Source of the DNA: Sphingomonas glaciei
GTDB taxonomy: Bacteria; Pseudomonadota; Alphaproteobacteria; Sphingomonadales; Sphingomonadaceae
Length of the DNA stretch: 64,000 nt
Assembly: GCF_023380025.1 (NCBI RefSeq)
Contig: NZ_CP097253.1
Span: 2,637,001-2,701,000, forward strand
Reading direction: 5' to 3'
Shown: positions 42,497 through 50,807 of the stretch, one piece after another
How the letters are laid out: every line of letters begins with the position of its first letter
How positions within the stretch are numbered: position 1 is the first letter of the stretch
Translations under genes and position numbers: made by a program
The notes under the pieces: generated by a model
What the model was told of the DNA's origin: nothing
Database searches by the model: none
The model's input: the letters and a program-made list of their open reading frames with translations, nothing else

Positions 42497-42573
42497 TCGA
42501 TCGGCACGCCGCCTTCATCGTTCCAGCGCCACCAGCGGGCAGCGAAGACAAGTTGGGCGGCGGGGCGAAGCAT
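42490..42573 (-). CDS. trpL: trp operon leader peptide
   Basis: 27-residue leader peptide, MLRPAAQLVFAARWWRWNDE followed by GGVPIER, with three Trp codons at positions 14, 15 and 17 (WWRW). A stalled ribosome there on uncharged tRNA-Trp would favour antitermination. No Shine-Dalgarno sequence precedes the ATG, and the best promoter upstream would start transcription at about the A of the ATG, so the mRNA is probably leaderless, as described for the rhizobial trpL. Controls aroF-trpE-trpG, 98 nt downstream. The attenuated leader RNA may also have a trans role as in Sinorhizobium; that is inference. Confidence 0.92.
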   Translation of the reverse strand: MLRPAAQLVFAARWWRWNDEGGVPIER

Positions 42574-42579
42574 GGCCGT

Positions 42580-42608
42580 TAAAGAGCGCAAACTATCTAA
42601 CAGGTCAA
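42580..42608 (-). promoter_or_regulatory. Candidate trp operon promoter
   Basis: On the minus strand TTGACC (42603-42608), 17-bp spacer, then TCTTTA (42580-42585). The -35 is good, the -10 weak. A start about 7 nt after the -10 falls on the trpL ATG. Confidence 0.45.
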
Positions 42609-42663
42609 GCCGGCACGGAGGGACGGCGCACGGGTGTTCACGCGCGCCGTCCCGCTGACGCCC

Positions 42664-43083
42664 TCACCGCGAGGCGACAAGGGTGATCGTGCGGGCGCCC
42701 TTCACGCTGCCGGCAGCGGCAAGCAGGGTGGCGGAGGCTCGTAGCGCGGCGACCTGCTCATTGGCCGACCGCCGAGCATCGTAGTGGCAGCGTCCGTCGG
42801 CGATCAGACGGCGGTCGTTGCCCGGATCGCGGCAAACGTCAAAGACGGCGCGATCGATGCGCGATTTCAGGCGCTTGAGGTCGGCCGCATTGGTGAAGTC
42901 GACGTCGCTGGCGTCGACCCGGCGGGTTTGCACGTCGCGGTCGGCGGTGGCGGTCAATTCGACGGGTTCGGCATCGGTGATCGCGGCGTGCGCCACCGCG
43001 GGCGTCAGCGCCAGCGCCAGGATGCCGGCGGACAGGGTAAAGGACAAGGCGGCGATGCCGCTACTTTGCAATCGACTGGTCAT
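42664..43083 (-). CDS. UrcA family protein
   Basis: 139 residues with a signal peptide (SAGILALALTPAVAHA). The mature domain reads RRVDASDVDFTNAADLKRLK then SRIDRAVFDVCRD and ends with C-x-YDARRSANEQVAAL, the UrcA pattern: V-x-x-x-DLDL-s-x-x-d-x-L-x-x-R-I-x-x-A-x-x-x-vC with two conserved cysteines (VCRD, GRCHY). UrcA proteins are secreted, common in sphingomonads and caulobacters, and of unknown function. Start chosen at MTSRLQ; an ATG 11 codons earlier is less likely. Confidence 0.88.
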   Translation of the reverse strand: MTSRLQSSGIAALSFTLSAGILALALTPAVAHAAITDAEPVELTATADRDVQTRRVDASDVDFTNAADLKRLKSRIDRAVFDVCRDPGNDRRLIADGRCHYDARRSANEQVAALRASATLLAAAGSVKGARTITLVASR

Positions 43084-43287
43084 TTCAATCCCCTTGGACC
43101 GGCCACACGAAACCATATCGTGTGGCCGATTCTGGGATTAAACCGGGTCCGGGATCATCGCCCGTCCGCTTCTACGCCGCGGCTGGGATGATCGATGCAG
43201 CGGCAGACCGCCGCTGGACCTCGACTTGTCGGCAGACGGCGGAAAAGCCCGACTTTCGGGTCGTGCCGCCGCCTGATTATCCAGCAA

Positions 43288-43791
43288 TCAGAAGCTGCTG
43301 GTGGCGCCGCCGCCGGTCGTCGGCTGATCACGGCCGCTGTCCTGCCGGTCCTGTTCGCTGCCTCCGCCGAACTGGTCGGCGCCGCCCTCCGTCTGGCCGC
43401 TGGCGAAGCGGAACGCGCTGCCGTCGTCACGCGCCTGCTCGAAACTGTGGGTCTGGGTCGAGGCGATTTCCCCGCCCATCGCATCGGTGCCGTCGCTCAT
43501 GCCCTGCTGGCCGATCGCGCCGGTCGCCGCACTGCCGGCACGGCCGCCCCCGGTTTCCTGCATAAGGCAGTCGTGAAGCAGTTGCTTGGCCTGCTCGGCC
43601 AGTTGCTTCTGGACCTGCATGGCGCCTTCGAAGAACTGGCGATGCTCCTGCTTGCCCCCGGCGTCGCCCATGTAGATCTGGCAATTCTCGACGCCCTGCA
43701 GTGCATGGTAGAGCACGGCGGTGAGGTCGTAGGTGACGTCGCGGGTGCCGGTGCTTCCGCCCTGGTCGCCGCTGGTCGGGTTGTTGTCCAT
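43288..43791 (-). CDS. Hypothetical protein with helical N-terminal domain
   Basis: 167 residues, no signal peptide or membrane segment. Residues 15-80 look helical (TYDLTAVLYHALQGVENCQI, EHRQFFEGAMQVQKQLAEQA, KQLLHDCLMQ) and the rest is Gly/Gln/Ser-rich and probably disordered (GADQFGGGSEQDRQD). Two Cys occur in the helical part. I do not recognise the family. It could be a stress-related or ferritin-like helical bundle, but no metal motif is visible. Confidence 0.7.
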   Translation of the reverse strand: MDNNPTSGDQGGSTGTRDVTYDLTAVLYHALQGVENCQIYMGDAGGKQEHRQFFEGAMQVQKQLAEQAKQLLHDCLMQETGGGRAGSAATGAIGQQGMSDGTDAMGGEIASTQTHSFEQARDDGSAFRFASGQTEGGADQFGGGSEQDRQDSGRDQPTTGGGATSSF

Positions 43792-43870
43792 GGTCGTTCC
43801 TCCGCTTGGTGATGCCGGATCGTCCGGCGCGCGAGGGAGAAACGCTCGGAGGGCACATTCGCCGCAGCGG

Positions 43871-45052
43871 CTAAAGCGCCTGACCCGCCGCCACGCCCGA
43901 CGCCCACGCCCACTGGAAATTGTAGCCGCCGAGCCAGCCAGTGACGTCGACCGCCTCGCCGATCGCGAACAGGCCGGGGACCTTTCTCGCCTCCATTGTC
44001 TGCTGCGACAGGTCGGCGGTGCTGATCCCGCCCACGGTCACCTCGGCCTTGGCGAAGCCTTCGGTCCCGCTCGGCGCGAACGACCAGCCGGCGAGCAGGC
44101 GCTCGGCTTCCTCCAGCTTGCGGTCGGGAGCATTGCCGAGCTCGACCGCGAGGCCGATCCGCTCCGCCAGCGTGTCGGCGAGCCGCGCCGGTAATTGCTC
44201 GCCCAGCAGCGTCGGCAAGCGCACCCGGGGGCGGTGACGCTTGGCTTCGCGCAGCCAGCCGGGCGCGGCCTCGGGCAGGAAGTCGATCAGCACGGCCTGG
44301 CCATGGCGCCAGTAGCTCGACACCTGCAGGATGGCCGGGCCGCTCATGCCCTTGTGGGTGAACAGAGCGGCCTCGCGAAAGGCGGCGTCGCCGCAGCGCG
44401 CTTCGATTGGCGCGGCGACGCCCGACAGCGAACGGAACAGCGCTTCCTCCCCGCCCAGCGTCAGCGGCACCAGCGCGGGGCGGGGCTCGACCACCTTGAG
44501 CCCGAAGCGGCGGGCGAGGTCATAGGCGAAGCCGGTCGCGCCGAGCTTGGGAATGGACAGCCCGCCAGTGGCGATCACCAGCGCCGGCGCTTCGGCCTTC
44601 ATCTTACCCGCCGCGACCCGGTACCGGCCGTCGGCATGGTCGACCGAATGGATCGGCGCATTGCAGCGGACCGTCGCACCGCCGGACGCGCACTCGTCGA
44701 GCAGCATGGCGACGATCTGGCGGGCCGATCCGTCGCAGAACAATTGCCCCAGCGTCTTCTCGTGCCAGGCGATGCGGTGCTTGGCGACCAGCTCGAGGAA
44801 ATCCTGCGCGGTGTAGCGGGCCAGCGCCGAGCGGGCGAAATGGGGGTTGGCGCTGAGGTAGCGGTCGGGCGCGACGCCGAGATTGGTGAAATTGCACCGC
44901 CCGCCGCCCGAGATCAGGATCTTGCGGCCGGGCTCCGAGGCATGGTCGATCACCAGCACCTTTCGGCCCCGCGCGGCGGCGACCGCGGCGCACATCAGCC
45001 CGGCGCCGCCAGCACCGAGGATGATTGCGTCATAGGTGTCCGGAGCAGGCAT
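43871..45052 (-). CDS. HI0933/YhiN-like FAD-dependent oxidoreductase
   Basis: 393 residues. N-terminal dinucleotide-binding motif YDAIILGAGGAGLMCAAVAA and the second FAD block VLVIDHASEPGRKILISGGG followed by RCNFTN, the hallmark of the HI0933 family (PF03486); the C-terminal FAD contact is GLFAIGEAVDVTGWLGGYNF ending with QWAWASG. Enzymes of this family are flavoproteins with poorly defined substrates (some act on tRNA or anaerobic metabolites). The adjacent minus-strand gene upstream is a small acidic protein. Confidence 0.92.
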   Translation of the reverse strand: MPAPDTYDAIILGAGGAGLMCAAVAAARGRKVLVIDHASEPGRKILISGGGRCNFTNLGVAPDRYLSANPHFARSALARYTAQDFLELVAKHRIAWHEKTLGQLFCDGSARQIVAMLLDECASGGATVRCNAPIHSVDHADGRYRVAAGKMKAEAPALVIATGGLSIPKLGATGFAYDLARRFGLKVVEPRPALVPLTLGGEEALFRSLSGVAAPIEARCGDAAFREAALFTHKGMSGPAILQVSSYWRHGQAVLIDFLPEAAPGWLREAKRHRPRVRLPTLLGEQLPARLADTLAERIGLAVELGNAPDRKLEEAERLLAGWSFAPSGTEGFAKAEVTVGGISTADLSQQTMEARKVPGLFAIGEAVDVTGWLGGYNFQWAWASGVAAGQAL

Positions 45053-45101
45053 GTGCCGCCGCTAGCATCCCGATGGGTTCGAGGCGAACGGCGGCAGCTG
45101 C

Positions 45102-45362
45102 TTAATTGCCTTCGAGCGGCAGCGTGTCTTCCTGGCCTTCGTCGTCGAGCGCCATGCCGGAGGCGGCGCCTGAAGCGTCGGTGTCGAGCGGGAGGGCGCC
45201 GGCTTCGGCCTCGGCCAAGTCGCGGGCGGCGAATTCCAGTTCGACACCGCTCATGGCGTCGCCGGCCAGTTCGTTGGGGGAGGCGAGGGGGTGGTCGTTG
45301 CTAAATTCGGTCTCTTCGCTGTCGAGCTGGGGGTCGGTGTCGTCGCGAGGGGTGTCGGTCAT
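45102..45362 (-). CDS. Small acidic hypothetical protein
   Basis: 86 residues with about 25 Asp/Glu and few basic residues (MTDTPRDDTDPQLDSEETEF, ALDDEGQEDTLPLEGN). No cysteine, signal or membrane segment; likely disordered. Good GGAG-like site upstream. 86 bp downstream of rplA and 49 bp upstream of the oxidoreductase gene, same strand as both. Function unknown. Confidence 0.6.
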   Translation of the reverse strand: MTDTPRDDTDPQLDSEETEFSNDHPLASPNELAGDAMSGVELEFAARDLAEAEAGALPLDTDASGAASGMALDDEGQEDTLPLEGN

Positions 45363-45448
45363 GGCACGAGGCTCCTTTGCACCCCCAACGAGAAAGGGCC
45401 GCGACGTTTCCGCCGCGGCCCTCGATCGTGCAGATAAGGGGGTGAGGC

Positions 45449-46144
45449 TTAGGCCACGCCCTCCTCGAGCTGGACCTTGATTCCCGGGCCCATCGAAGAG
45501 CTGATCGCAGCCTTCTTCAGATACTTACCCTTGGCACCGGCCGGCTTGGCCTTGGTGATGGCGTCGACGAACGCGTCATAATTGGCGCGCAGGTCCTCGG
45601 CCGGGAAGCTGGCCTTGCCGATGCCGGCATGGATGATCCCGGCCTTCTCGACGCGGAACTCGATCTGGCCGGCCTTGGCGTCGGTGACAGCCTTGGTGAC
45701 GTCCATGGTGACGGTGCCGAGCTTCGGGTTCGGCATCAGGCCCTTGGGACCCAGCACCTTACCGAGACGGCCGACGAGGCCCATCATGTCGGGGGTGGCG
45801 ATGACGCGCTCAAAATCGATCTGGCCGTTCTGGATCTGCTCCATCAGGTCCTCGGCCCCGACCACGTCGGCACCCGCCTTGGTGGCTTCCTCGGCCTTGG
45901 CGCCCTTGGCGAACACCGCCACGCGGACGGTCTTGCCGGTGCCTTTGGGCAGGTTGACCACGCCGCGGACCATCTGGTCGGCGTGACGCGGATCAACGCC
46001 GAGGTTGAGCGCGACTTCGATCGATTCGTCGAACTTGGCGGTGGCAAGCGTCTTGGCGAGGCTGATCGCCTCGTCGACGCCGTACAGCTTCTCGCGGTCG
46101 ACCGCGGTCTCCAGGCTCTTCTGCTTCTTGGTCAGCTTGGCCAT
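45449..46144 (-). CDS. rplA: 50S ribosomal protein L1
   Basis: 231 residues. Family blocks [56 protein letters not shown] and [19 protein letters not shown]1 forms the L1 stalk and in many bacteria represses the rplKA operon by binding its own mRNA. 4 bp downstream of rplK. Confidence 0.99.
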   Translation of the reverse strand: MAKLTKKQKSLETAVDREKLYGVDEAISLAKTLATAKFDESIEVALNLGVDPRHADQMVRGVVNLPKGTGKTVRVAVFAKGAKAEEATKAGADVVGAEDLMEQIQNGQIDFERVIATPDMMGLVGRLGKVLGPKGLMPNPKLGTVTMDVTKAVTDAKAGQIEFRVEKAGIIHAGIGKASFPAEDLRANYDAFVDAITKAKPAGAKGKYLKKAAISSSMGPGIKVQLEEGVA

Positions 46145-46148
46145 GTCC

Positions 46149-46580
46149 TTAGCCCTCCACCACTTCGAGGCCCATCGCGCGGGCGGAGCCTTCGATGATC
46201 TTGGTCGCGGCCTCGATGTCGTTGGCGTTGAGATCCTTCATCTTGGTCTCAGCGATTTCCGACAGCTGGCTGCGCTTGATCTTGCCCGCGGAGACCTTGC
46301 CCGGCTCCTTCGAACCCGACTTGAGGCCAGCGGCCTTCTTGATCAGGAACGAGGCGGGCGGGGTCTTGGTGGCGAAGGAGAAGGAGCGATCCGCATAGAC
46401 GGTGATCACCGTCGGGATCGGCATGCCCTTTTCCAGTTCCTGCGTCGACGCATTGAACGCCTTGCAGAATTCCATGATGTTGACGCCGCGCTGACCCAGC
46501 GCAGGGCCGATCGGAGGCGAAGGATTGGCGGCGCCGGCCGGCACCTGCAACTTGATATAGCCGGTAATTTTCTTGGCCAT
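46149..46580 (-). CDS. rplK: 50S ribosomal protein L11
   Basis: 143 residues: [20 protein letters not shown] then [20 protein letters not shown], the GTPase-centre L11 signature, and the rRNA-binding end [15 protein letters not shown]. Binds 23S rRNA with L10 stalk. First of the two-gene rplKA block; nusG, its normal upstream neighbour, is 3 kb away behind plus-strand genes, so this block needs its own promoter in the 489-bp gap upstream. Confidence 0.99.
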   Translation of the reverse strand: MAKKITGYIKLQVPAGAANPSPPIGPALGQRGVNIMEFCKAFNASTQELEKGMPIPTVITVYADRSFSFATKTPPASFLIKKAAGLKSGSKEPGKVSAGKIKRSQLSEIAETKMKDLNANDIEAATKIIEGSARAMGLEVVEG

Positions 46581-46733
46581 GTCACTCTCTTGGCTCGGGC
46601 CCGCAAAGGCCCGGTTTCAGTTTAGCGGTTCAAGCGGACAGGCCGAGGCCATGTCCTCCCGCAGTGGCTCCAGTGATGCTGGAAGGCGGCGCCCCTAGCA
46701 GGATCGGCGCCGGGAGGAAAGGGCTCGCGAACC

Positions 46734-46910
46734 TGAACAAGGTCACAAAGGTTGCAGGTGGCGGGGTGCCGGAGGCGTTCGAATCTGGACAAAGTCACAC
46801 CCCCGAGCCTGGTGCGCCAGGAGCCCGAGCGCGCGACAGTGAAGCGGGGACGAGGCAGGAAGGAACCATAAAGGTTAGTAGAGCAGGCGAAATCCTATTC
46901 TTCAAGGCGC
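46734..46910 (+). repeat. Dispersed intergenic repeat, copy B
   Basis: TGAACAAGGTCACAAAGGT (46734-46752), GGTGGCGGGG, an imperfect second copy GACAAAGTCACA (46788-46799), and GCGAAATCCTATTCTTCAAG (46887-46906). The first and last blocks match copy A at 1682-1830 nearly exactly; the middle differs and is about 30 bp longer. Confidence 0.5.
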
Positions 46911-46930
46911 GAGTGCCAATGCCAGGATTG

Positions 46931-46955
46931 GGTGGAAAGTGGACATTCGCCATTA
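46931..46955 (+). repeat. Short dispersed repeat (GGGTGGAAAGTGGACATT)
   Basis: Reads ATTGGGTGGAAAGTGGACAT followed by TCGCC. Same core as the copies near 3088 (inverted), 48466, 51173, 57870, 60849 and 61487. Confidence 0.45.
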
Positions 46956-47069
46956 GTCGGCCGGACAGCGTTCGCTTGTCCCTTGTGCGCCCGCAAGCAG
47001 CGATGGTGCATGCCCTCTCACGTTTGACTGCCTCTTGCGTTTTCAGCCAGGTTCCGCTCGACACTGCGC

Positions 47070-48167
47070 ATGAAAGCCCAGCGCCACCCTTCTGAACCTG
47101 CGCGCCTGGCCGCGCTCCGAGCCTATGACATCCTCGATACGCCGCGAGAGTCAGACTTCGACGACATTGTGCGGCTTGCTGCGCAAATCTGCGAGGTGCC
47201 GATATCGGTCGTGAATCTGATCGACGAACACCGCCAATGGTTCAAGGCGGAAACCGGACTCGGGGTCCGTGAGACGCCGCTCGACACGTCATTGTGTGCC
47301 CATGTCATTCTACAGAATGACTTCGTCGAGATACCCGACACGCTGGCTGATGCCCGCATGTCGGACAATCCCTTGTGTCTCGCCGACCCAGGGCTGCGTT
47401 TCTATGCCGGAGCGTTACTGAAATCGCAGGGCGGATTTCCGATCGGCACGTTATGCGTCCTCGACAATCGGCCGCGAACCCTGAACGAAGTGCAGCGTCA
47501 GGCTCTTCAAGTTCTTGCCCGGCAGGTCATGACCCAGCTCAATCTGCGGGCAGTCATCGCCAACGAGAAGGTGCTTCGCAGCGAGATTGACCACCGGGTC
47601 AAAAACTCTCTCCAAACGGTAGGCGCCTTCGTCTCACTTGAACGAAGTGCAACCGATGACAATGACACCCGCGCCTCACTCGGGCGGGTCGAGGGACAAA
47701 TCAGGACCGTCGCCGCACTGCACGACCATCTCGGCTTTTCCGGCAATGAAGAACGGATCAAACTCGCGCCATATCTCGATCAGGTGGTCAATCTGCTGAA
47801 TTCGACTTTCCCGAGCGAAATATCAGTGCAGGGCAGATTCGAGGACGTCGAGGTCACGCCCCGTGAAGCATCCTTGGTGGCGACGATCGTCAACGAGCTT
47901 GCTGCGAATGCGGCAAAGCATTCCTTCGAGCGATCCTCCGGAACGATCAAATTGATCGGTCAGCGGGTCGCAGACGCTGAGTATCGATTGACGTCCAGTG
48001 ACGATGCTGCGCCGCGCGCACCTCAAGGAAGCAAGGTCAGTAGACGCGAAGGAATGGGCTTGAAAATCCTGGGAGCGTCCGTTCGCCAGCTCGGGGGAGG
48101 GATGGCGGTGACGCACAATGAGCAAGGCTATTCTACCCAGCTCGACTTTCATCTTTCAGGTGCGTGA
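47070..48167 (+). CDS. GAF domain sensor histidine kinase, HisKA_2/HWE-like
   Basis: 365 residues, soluble. Residues 20-160 are a GAF domain of the type that begins R-L-A-A-L-R-x-Y-D-I-L-D-T-P and contains IDEHRQWFKAETGLGVRETP and IGTLCVLDNRPR. The kinase part has the phospho-acceptor helix EIDHRVKNSLQTVGAFVSLE (His175) of the HisKA_2 type and an ATP-binding domain with NELAANAAKHSF and GMGLKILGASVRQLGGG. This class often feeds the alphaproteobacterial general stress response or light/redox signalling. There is no response regulator next to it. Oriented against the surrounding ribosomal genes. Confidence 0.92.
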   Translation: MKAQRHPSEPARLAALRAYDILDTPRESDFDDIVRLAAQICEVPISVVNLIDEHRQWFKAETGLGVRETPLDTSLCAHVILQNDFVEIPDTLADARMSDNPLCLADPGLRFYAGALLKSQGGFPIGTLCVLDNRPRTLNEVQRQALQVLARQVMTQLNLRAVIANEKVLRSEIDHRVKNSLQTVGAFVSLERSATDDNDTRASLGRVEGQIRTVAALHDHLGFSGNEERIKLAPYLDQVVNLLNSTFPSEISVQGRFEDVEVTPREASLVATIVNELAANAAKHSFERSSGTIKLIGQRVADAEYRLTSSDDAAPRAPQGSKVSRREGMGLKILGASVRQLGGGMAVTHNEQGYSTQLDFHLSGA

Positions 48168-48178
48168 CAAACGAATGC

Positions 48179-48373
48179 CTACCTCGGACGGTGGTCAATC
48201 TTCTCTTCTCGCCGTTGACCAGCCGCTTTGGCCGCTCCGTCTATGAGACGTCCACCGGTCTCAAGCGCTGCCTCGGGTGTCAGCGCCACGTCCACGCCAT
48301 CAGGTCCGTCGAGAAGAACTCGTCCGTCCTCTGCCACGACTTCCGTCGGCTTATTGTATGTTTCCTTGGTCAT
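48179..48373 (-). CDS. Small hypothetical protein
   Basis: 64 residues: MTKETYNKPTEVVAEDGRVL then LDGPDGVDVALTPEAALETG. The DGPDGVxVxLTPEAAxET pattern appears in short sphingomonad proteins of unknown function, so it is probably real. The C-terminus (RREEKIDHRPR) is basic. It is convergent with the kinase gene with an 11-bp gap. Confidence 0.55.
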   Translation of the reverse strand: MTKETYNKPTEVVAEDGRVLLDGPDGVDVALTPEAALETGGRLIDGAAKAAGQRREEKIDHRPR

Positions 48374-48446
48374 CCAGCTTTAGCGCGCCAGCAAGCAGCC
48401 CCGTTCCACGCGCTCCATCACCAATAGCGAGTCTTCCCGATGGGTC

Positions 48447-48491
48447 GTAAGCAGACCGTCCGCTAAGGGTCGAAAGCGGGCATTAGCGGAC
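48447..48491 (+). repeat. Inverted repeat with embedded dispersed element
   Basis: GTCCGCTAA (48458-48466) and TTAGCGGAC (48483-48491) are perfect inverted 9-mers around GGGTCGAAAGCGGGCA. The centre is the GGGTCGAAAGCGG core of the dispersed family, and the flank GTAAGCAGACCGTCCGC matches the copy at 51173. Confidence 0.5.
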
Positions 48492-48634
48492 GGGTGGCTT
48501 ATGCCGCCACCTCAGGTCCTGCTTGCGCAGAGGCAAGACCGCAGCGCGTGACCTCGCTGTCCGCTCGGACAAAGTTTGTGACAGCATGGGCCGACCGGCC
48601 TCCTCGCCGGTTGAGCCGGTGAAGGGAATTACAG

Positions 48635-49405
48635 ATGCGAGTGGTCGATCATGGACGGGGCAAGCCCCTGTTGCTGGTGCACGGGCTGGGCAGCAGCGGG
48701 CATGCGTGGGAGCCGGTCCTGCGCCCGCTGGCCGAGGCCCGGCGAGTCATGGTGATCGACCTGCCCGGCCATGGCGCGAGCCCGGCGGAAGCCGACAGCG
48801 GGACCTTCGACGGGTTGGTGCGCTCGGTCACCGCGTGGCTCGGCGAGAACGGCATGAACGGGGTCGACATGGTCGGCAGTTCGATGGGGGCGCGGCTGGT
48901 GCTGGAACTGGCGCGGCAGGGAAAGGCCGGCAACGTCGTGGCGCTCGATCCCGGGGGCTTCTGGGAGGGGTGGGAGCGCAAGTTCCTGGTCACCACCCTC
49001 AGCGCCTCGCGCGCGCTGGTCAAACGGCTGAAGCCGGCGCTTCCCGCGCTGGCCGGGAATGCCATCAGCCGCTCGGCGCTGCTGGCGCAGCTGTCGGCGC
49101 GGCCTTGGGATCTCGACGGGGACTTCGTCGCCGAGGAACTGCGCGCGTTGGCCGAGACGGCGACCGTGCCCTCGCTGGTCAGGGACCTGGGATACGGCCC
49201 AGGACAGGAGGGGATTGCCGACACCGGCAAGCGGCTGGCGATCGGCTGGGGCCGCCACGACCGGCTGTGCCTGCCGGTCCAGGCCGGACGGGCTGCGAAG
49301 CGCTTCCCGAGCGCCAAGCTCCACTGGTTCGAGCATAGCGGGCACTTCCCGCTGTGGGACGAGCCGCGCGAGACCGTGAAGCTGATCGCGGAGGTGTGCG
49401 GGTAG
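48635..49405 (+). CDS. Alpha/beta hydrolase
   Basis: 256 residues, cytosolic. MRVVDHGRGKPLLLVHGLGS with the oxyanion HGLGSSGHAW, VMVIDLPGHGAS, nucleophile elbow DMVGSSMGARLVLELARQG (Ser in GSSMGA), Asp in GWGRHDRLCLPVQ and the His in EHSGHFPLWDEP. All three catalytic residues of the fold are in place. Substrate unknown; many such enzymes are esterases or epoxide hydrolase-like. Inserted between rplK and nusG on the opposite strand. Confidence 0.88.
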   Translation: MRVVDHGRGKPLLLVHGLGSSGHAWEPVLRPLAEARRVMVIDLPGHGASPAEADSGTFDGLVRSVTAWLGENGMNGVDMVGSSMGARLVLELARQGKAGNVVALDPGGFWEGWERKFLVTTLSASRALVKRLKPALPALAGNAISRSALLAQLSARPWDLDGDFVAEELRALAETATVPSLVRDLGYGPGQEGIADTGKRLAIGWGRHDRLCLPVQAGRAAKRFPSAKLHWFEHSGHFPLWDEPRETVKLIAEVCG

Positions 49406-49418
49406 GGGGCAGAAGATA

Positions 49419-49468
49419 GACGTCACGTAGTGAATTCGTGACGTCGGTCCTGTCCGCTGCGCGGCAGG
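49419..49468 (+). repeat. 40-bp dispersed element near the nusG 3' end
   Basis: Contains a perfect palindrome GACGTCACG-TAGTGAATT-CGTGACGTC (49419-49445) and continues CGGTCCTGTCCGCTGCGCGG plus CAGG. It aligns along about 40 bp with 50414-50453 in the same orientation. Possibly acts as nusG terminator or is a repetitive palindrome. Confidence 0.5.
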
Positions 49469-49542
49469 CCGTCCGGTATTCGCCGGCTCTTCGCGCTAGC
49501 TCTCGGATGCCGAGGCATCCGCGCACTAACGCTCGGCGGCTC

Positions 49543-50082
49543 TTACTTGACCAGTTCGACCTGTTCGAACTCCAGCTCGACCGGGGTCGCGCGGCCGAAG
49601 ATCGAGACACCGACCTTGACCCGGCCACGATCGAAATCGAGTTCCTCGACCACGCCGTTGAAGCTGGCGAACGGACCGTCGAGCACCTTGACGCTGTCGC
49701 CGATCTCATAGTCGACGTTGATCTTGGCCTTGGGCGCGGCGGCGGCGGCTTCTTCCTTGGTGTTGAGGATGCGCGCGGCCTCGGCCTCGCTGATCGCCTG
49801 CGGCTTGCCGTTGGGGCCGAGGAAGCCGGTCACCTTGGGGGTGTTCTTGACGAGGTGGTAGACGTCGTCGTTCATGCCGAGCTTGGCGAGCACGTAGCCG
49901 GGGAAGAACTTGCGGTCGCTGGTGACCTTCTTGCCGCGGCGGATCTCGGTGATCTTCTCGGTCGGGACCTCGACCGATTCGACCAATTGCTCGAGATTGA
50001 GGCGCTTGGCTTCGGACAGGATCGACTCGCGGACCTTGTTCTCGAAGCCCGAATAAGCGTGGATGATGTACCAGCGGGACAT
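49543..50082 (-). CDS. nusG: Transcription termination/antitermination protein NusG
   Basis: 179 residues. NGN domain (RWYIIHAYSGFENKVRESIL, GRKFFPGYVLAKLGMNDDVY-like block with KFFPGYVL) and C-terminal KOW domain (IGDSVKVLDGPFASFNGVVE, FGRATPVELEFEQVELVK). Binds RNA polymerase, suppresses pausing and links it to Rho or the ribosome. An insert rich in Ala/Lys between the domains (NTKEEAAAAAPKAK) is normal for alphaproteobacteria. 12 bp after secE. Confidence 0.98.
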   Translation of the reverse strand: MSRWYIIHAYSGFENKVRESILSEAKRLNLEQLVESVEVPTEKITEIRRGKKVTSDRKFFPGYVLAKLGMNDDVYHLVKNTPKVTGFLGPNGKPQAISEAEAARILNTKEEAAAAAPKAKINVDYEIGDSVKVLDGPFASFNGVVEELDFDRGRVKVGVSIFGRATPVELEFEQVELVK

Positions 50083-50094
50083 GAATCTGAAACC

Positions 50095-50292
50095 TTAAGC
50101 GAGCAGGCCGAGGAGCGACTGGACGATCGCGGCGAAGGCGCTGTCCACGGCGAAGAAGAAGGTAGCGAGGATAGTCACGAGGATGAACACCATCACAGCG
50201 GTCACCCAAGTTTCCTTGCCGGTCGGCCACACGACCTTGCCCGCTTCGACGCGGACCTGGCGGATGAATTCGCCGGGGGAAGTCTTGGCCAT
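50095..50292 (-). CDS. secE: Preprotein translocase subunit SecE
   Basis: 65 residues. MAKTSPGEFIRQVRVEAGKV then VWPTGKETWVTAVMVFILVT: the basic amphipathic helix with the VxWPT(G/R)KE motif and a single transmembrane helix (VFILVTILATFFFAVDSAF). Short form of SecE with one membrane span, typical of alphaproteobacteria. Stabilises SecY in the translocon. In this group secE is normally preceded by tRNA-Trp, which here lies 12.4 kb away. Confidence 0.97.
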   Translation of the reverse strand: MAKTSPGEFIRQVRVEAGKVVWPTGKETWVTAVMVFILVTILATFFFAVDSAFAAIVQSLLGLLA

Positions 50293-50807
50293 GACGGGCT
50301 TGCTGCCTCTTCAAGTGATAGAAAAACGAGGTCCGCGGATGGCTCCGCCGGACCTCGGTTGAGTGGGCATGTAGCGCGGGTTGGTGCGCGCTTCAAGCAG
50401 GGCCGTCAGCGGAGTAAATCCGCTGACGTCGATCCTGCCTGCTTCGCAGCAGGAAAAATTCACTGGAAGAACACCAGTGGAGGAGCCTCAGACCGCCTGA
50501 CACTTCTAGCGATGCTGTTTCGATCAATCCTTTCGGATAGGGCTAAGTGAAGCGTGCCCCGGCACATCAGGGCCTTGATAATGGGAATGGCAGGTCGGCC
50601 GGAAGGCAAGGCCGACACCAAGTCAGACACACTCGCTCGACCTCCTCGACTGCGCAGCGCGTCATCAATCGCGTCGAAGCGTGGTCGATCGAGCGGTGAT
50701 CCCTGATCCCGACCTTAAGTATCCGCCTTACTCAGCCGAGAAGCTCCGTACTCTCAAAGAAGCCCTTGGCATTGCCGCCACCTGATCGCTCAGCGTGCAG
50801 CATCCCA
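50293..50807. other. 515-bp gap upstream of secE
   Basis: No gene seen. It should hold the secE-nusG promoter (minus strand), not identified. It includes three consecutive inverted repeats: GTCAGCGGA-GTAAA-TCCGCTGAC (50405-50427), CCTGC-loop-GCAGG (50434-50453) and CACTGG-AAGAACA-CCAGTG (50462-50480). The remainder up to the symporter remnant has no coding signal and may be decayed. Confidence 0.5.
50405..50453 (+). repeat. 40-bp dispersed element upstream of secE
   Basis: GTAAATCCGCTGACGTCGAT then CCTGCCTGCTTCGCAGCAGG. Aligns with 49428-49468 (GTGAATTCGTGACGTCGGTC then CTGTCCGCTGCGCGGCAGG) in the same direction. The two copies bracket the nusG-secE pair. Confidence 0.5.

Larger units (their letters stand above)
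46581..47069. other. 489-bp gap between rplK and the GAF kinase gene
   Basis: No gene is convincing here. It must hold the rplK promoter on the minus strand, not identified. It contains copy B of the dispersed intergenic repeat and one copy of the GGGT(C/G)GAAAG element (46931-46955). A weak plus-strand open frame across it reads mainly the repeat. Confidence 0.5.

Noticed and set aside
42664..43287. A second trp-type leader upstream of the UrcA gene
   Set aside because: No Trp-rich short peptide or terminator-antiterminator arrangement is present there.
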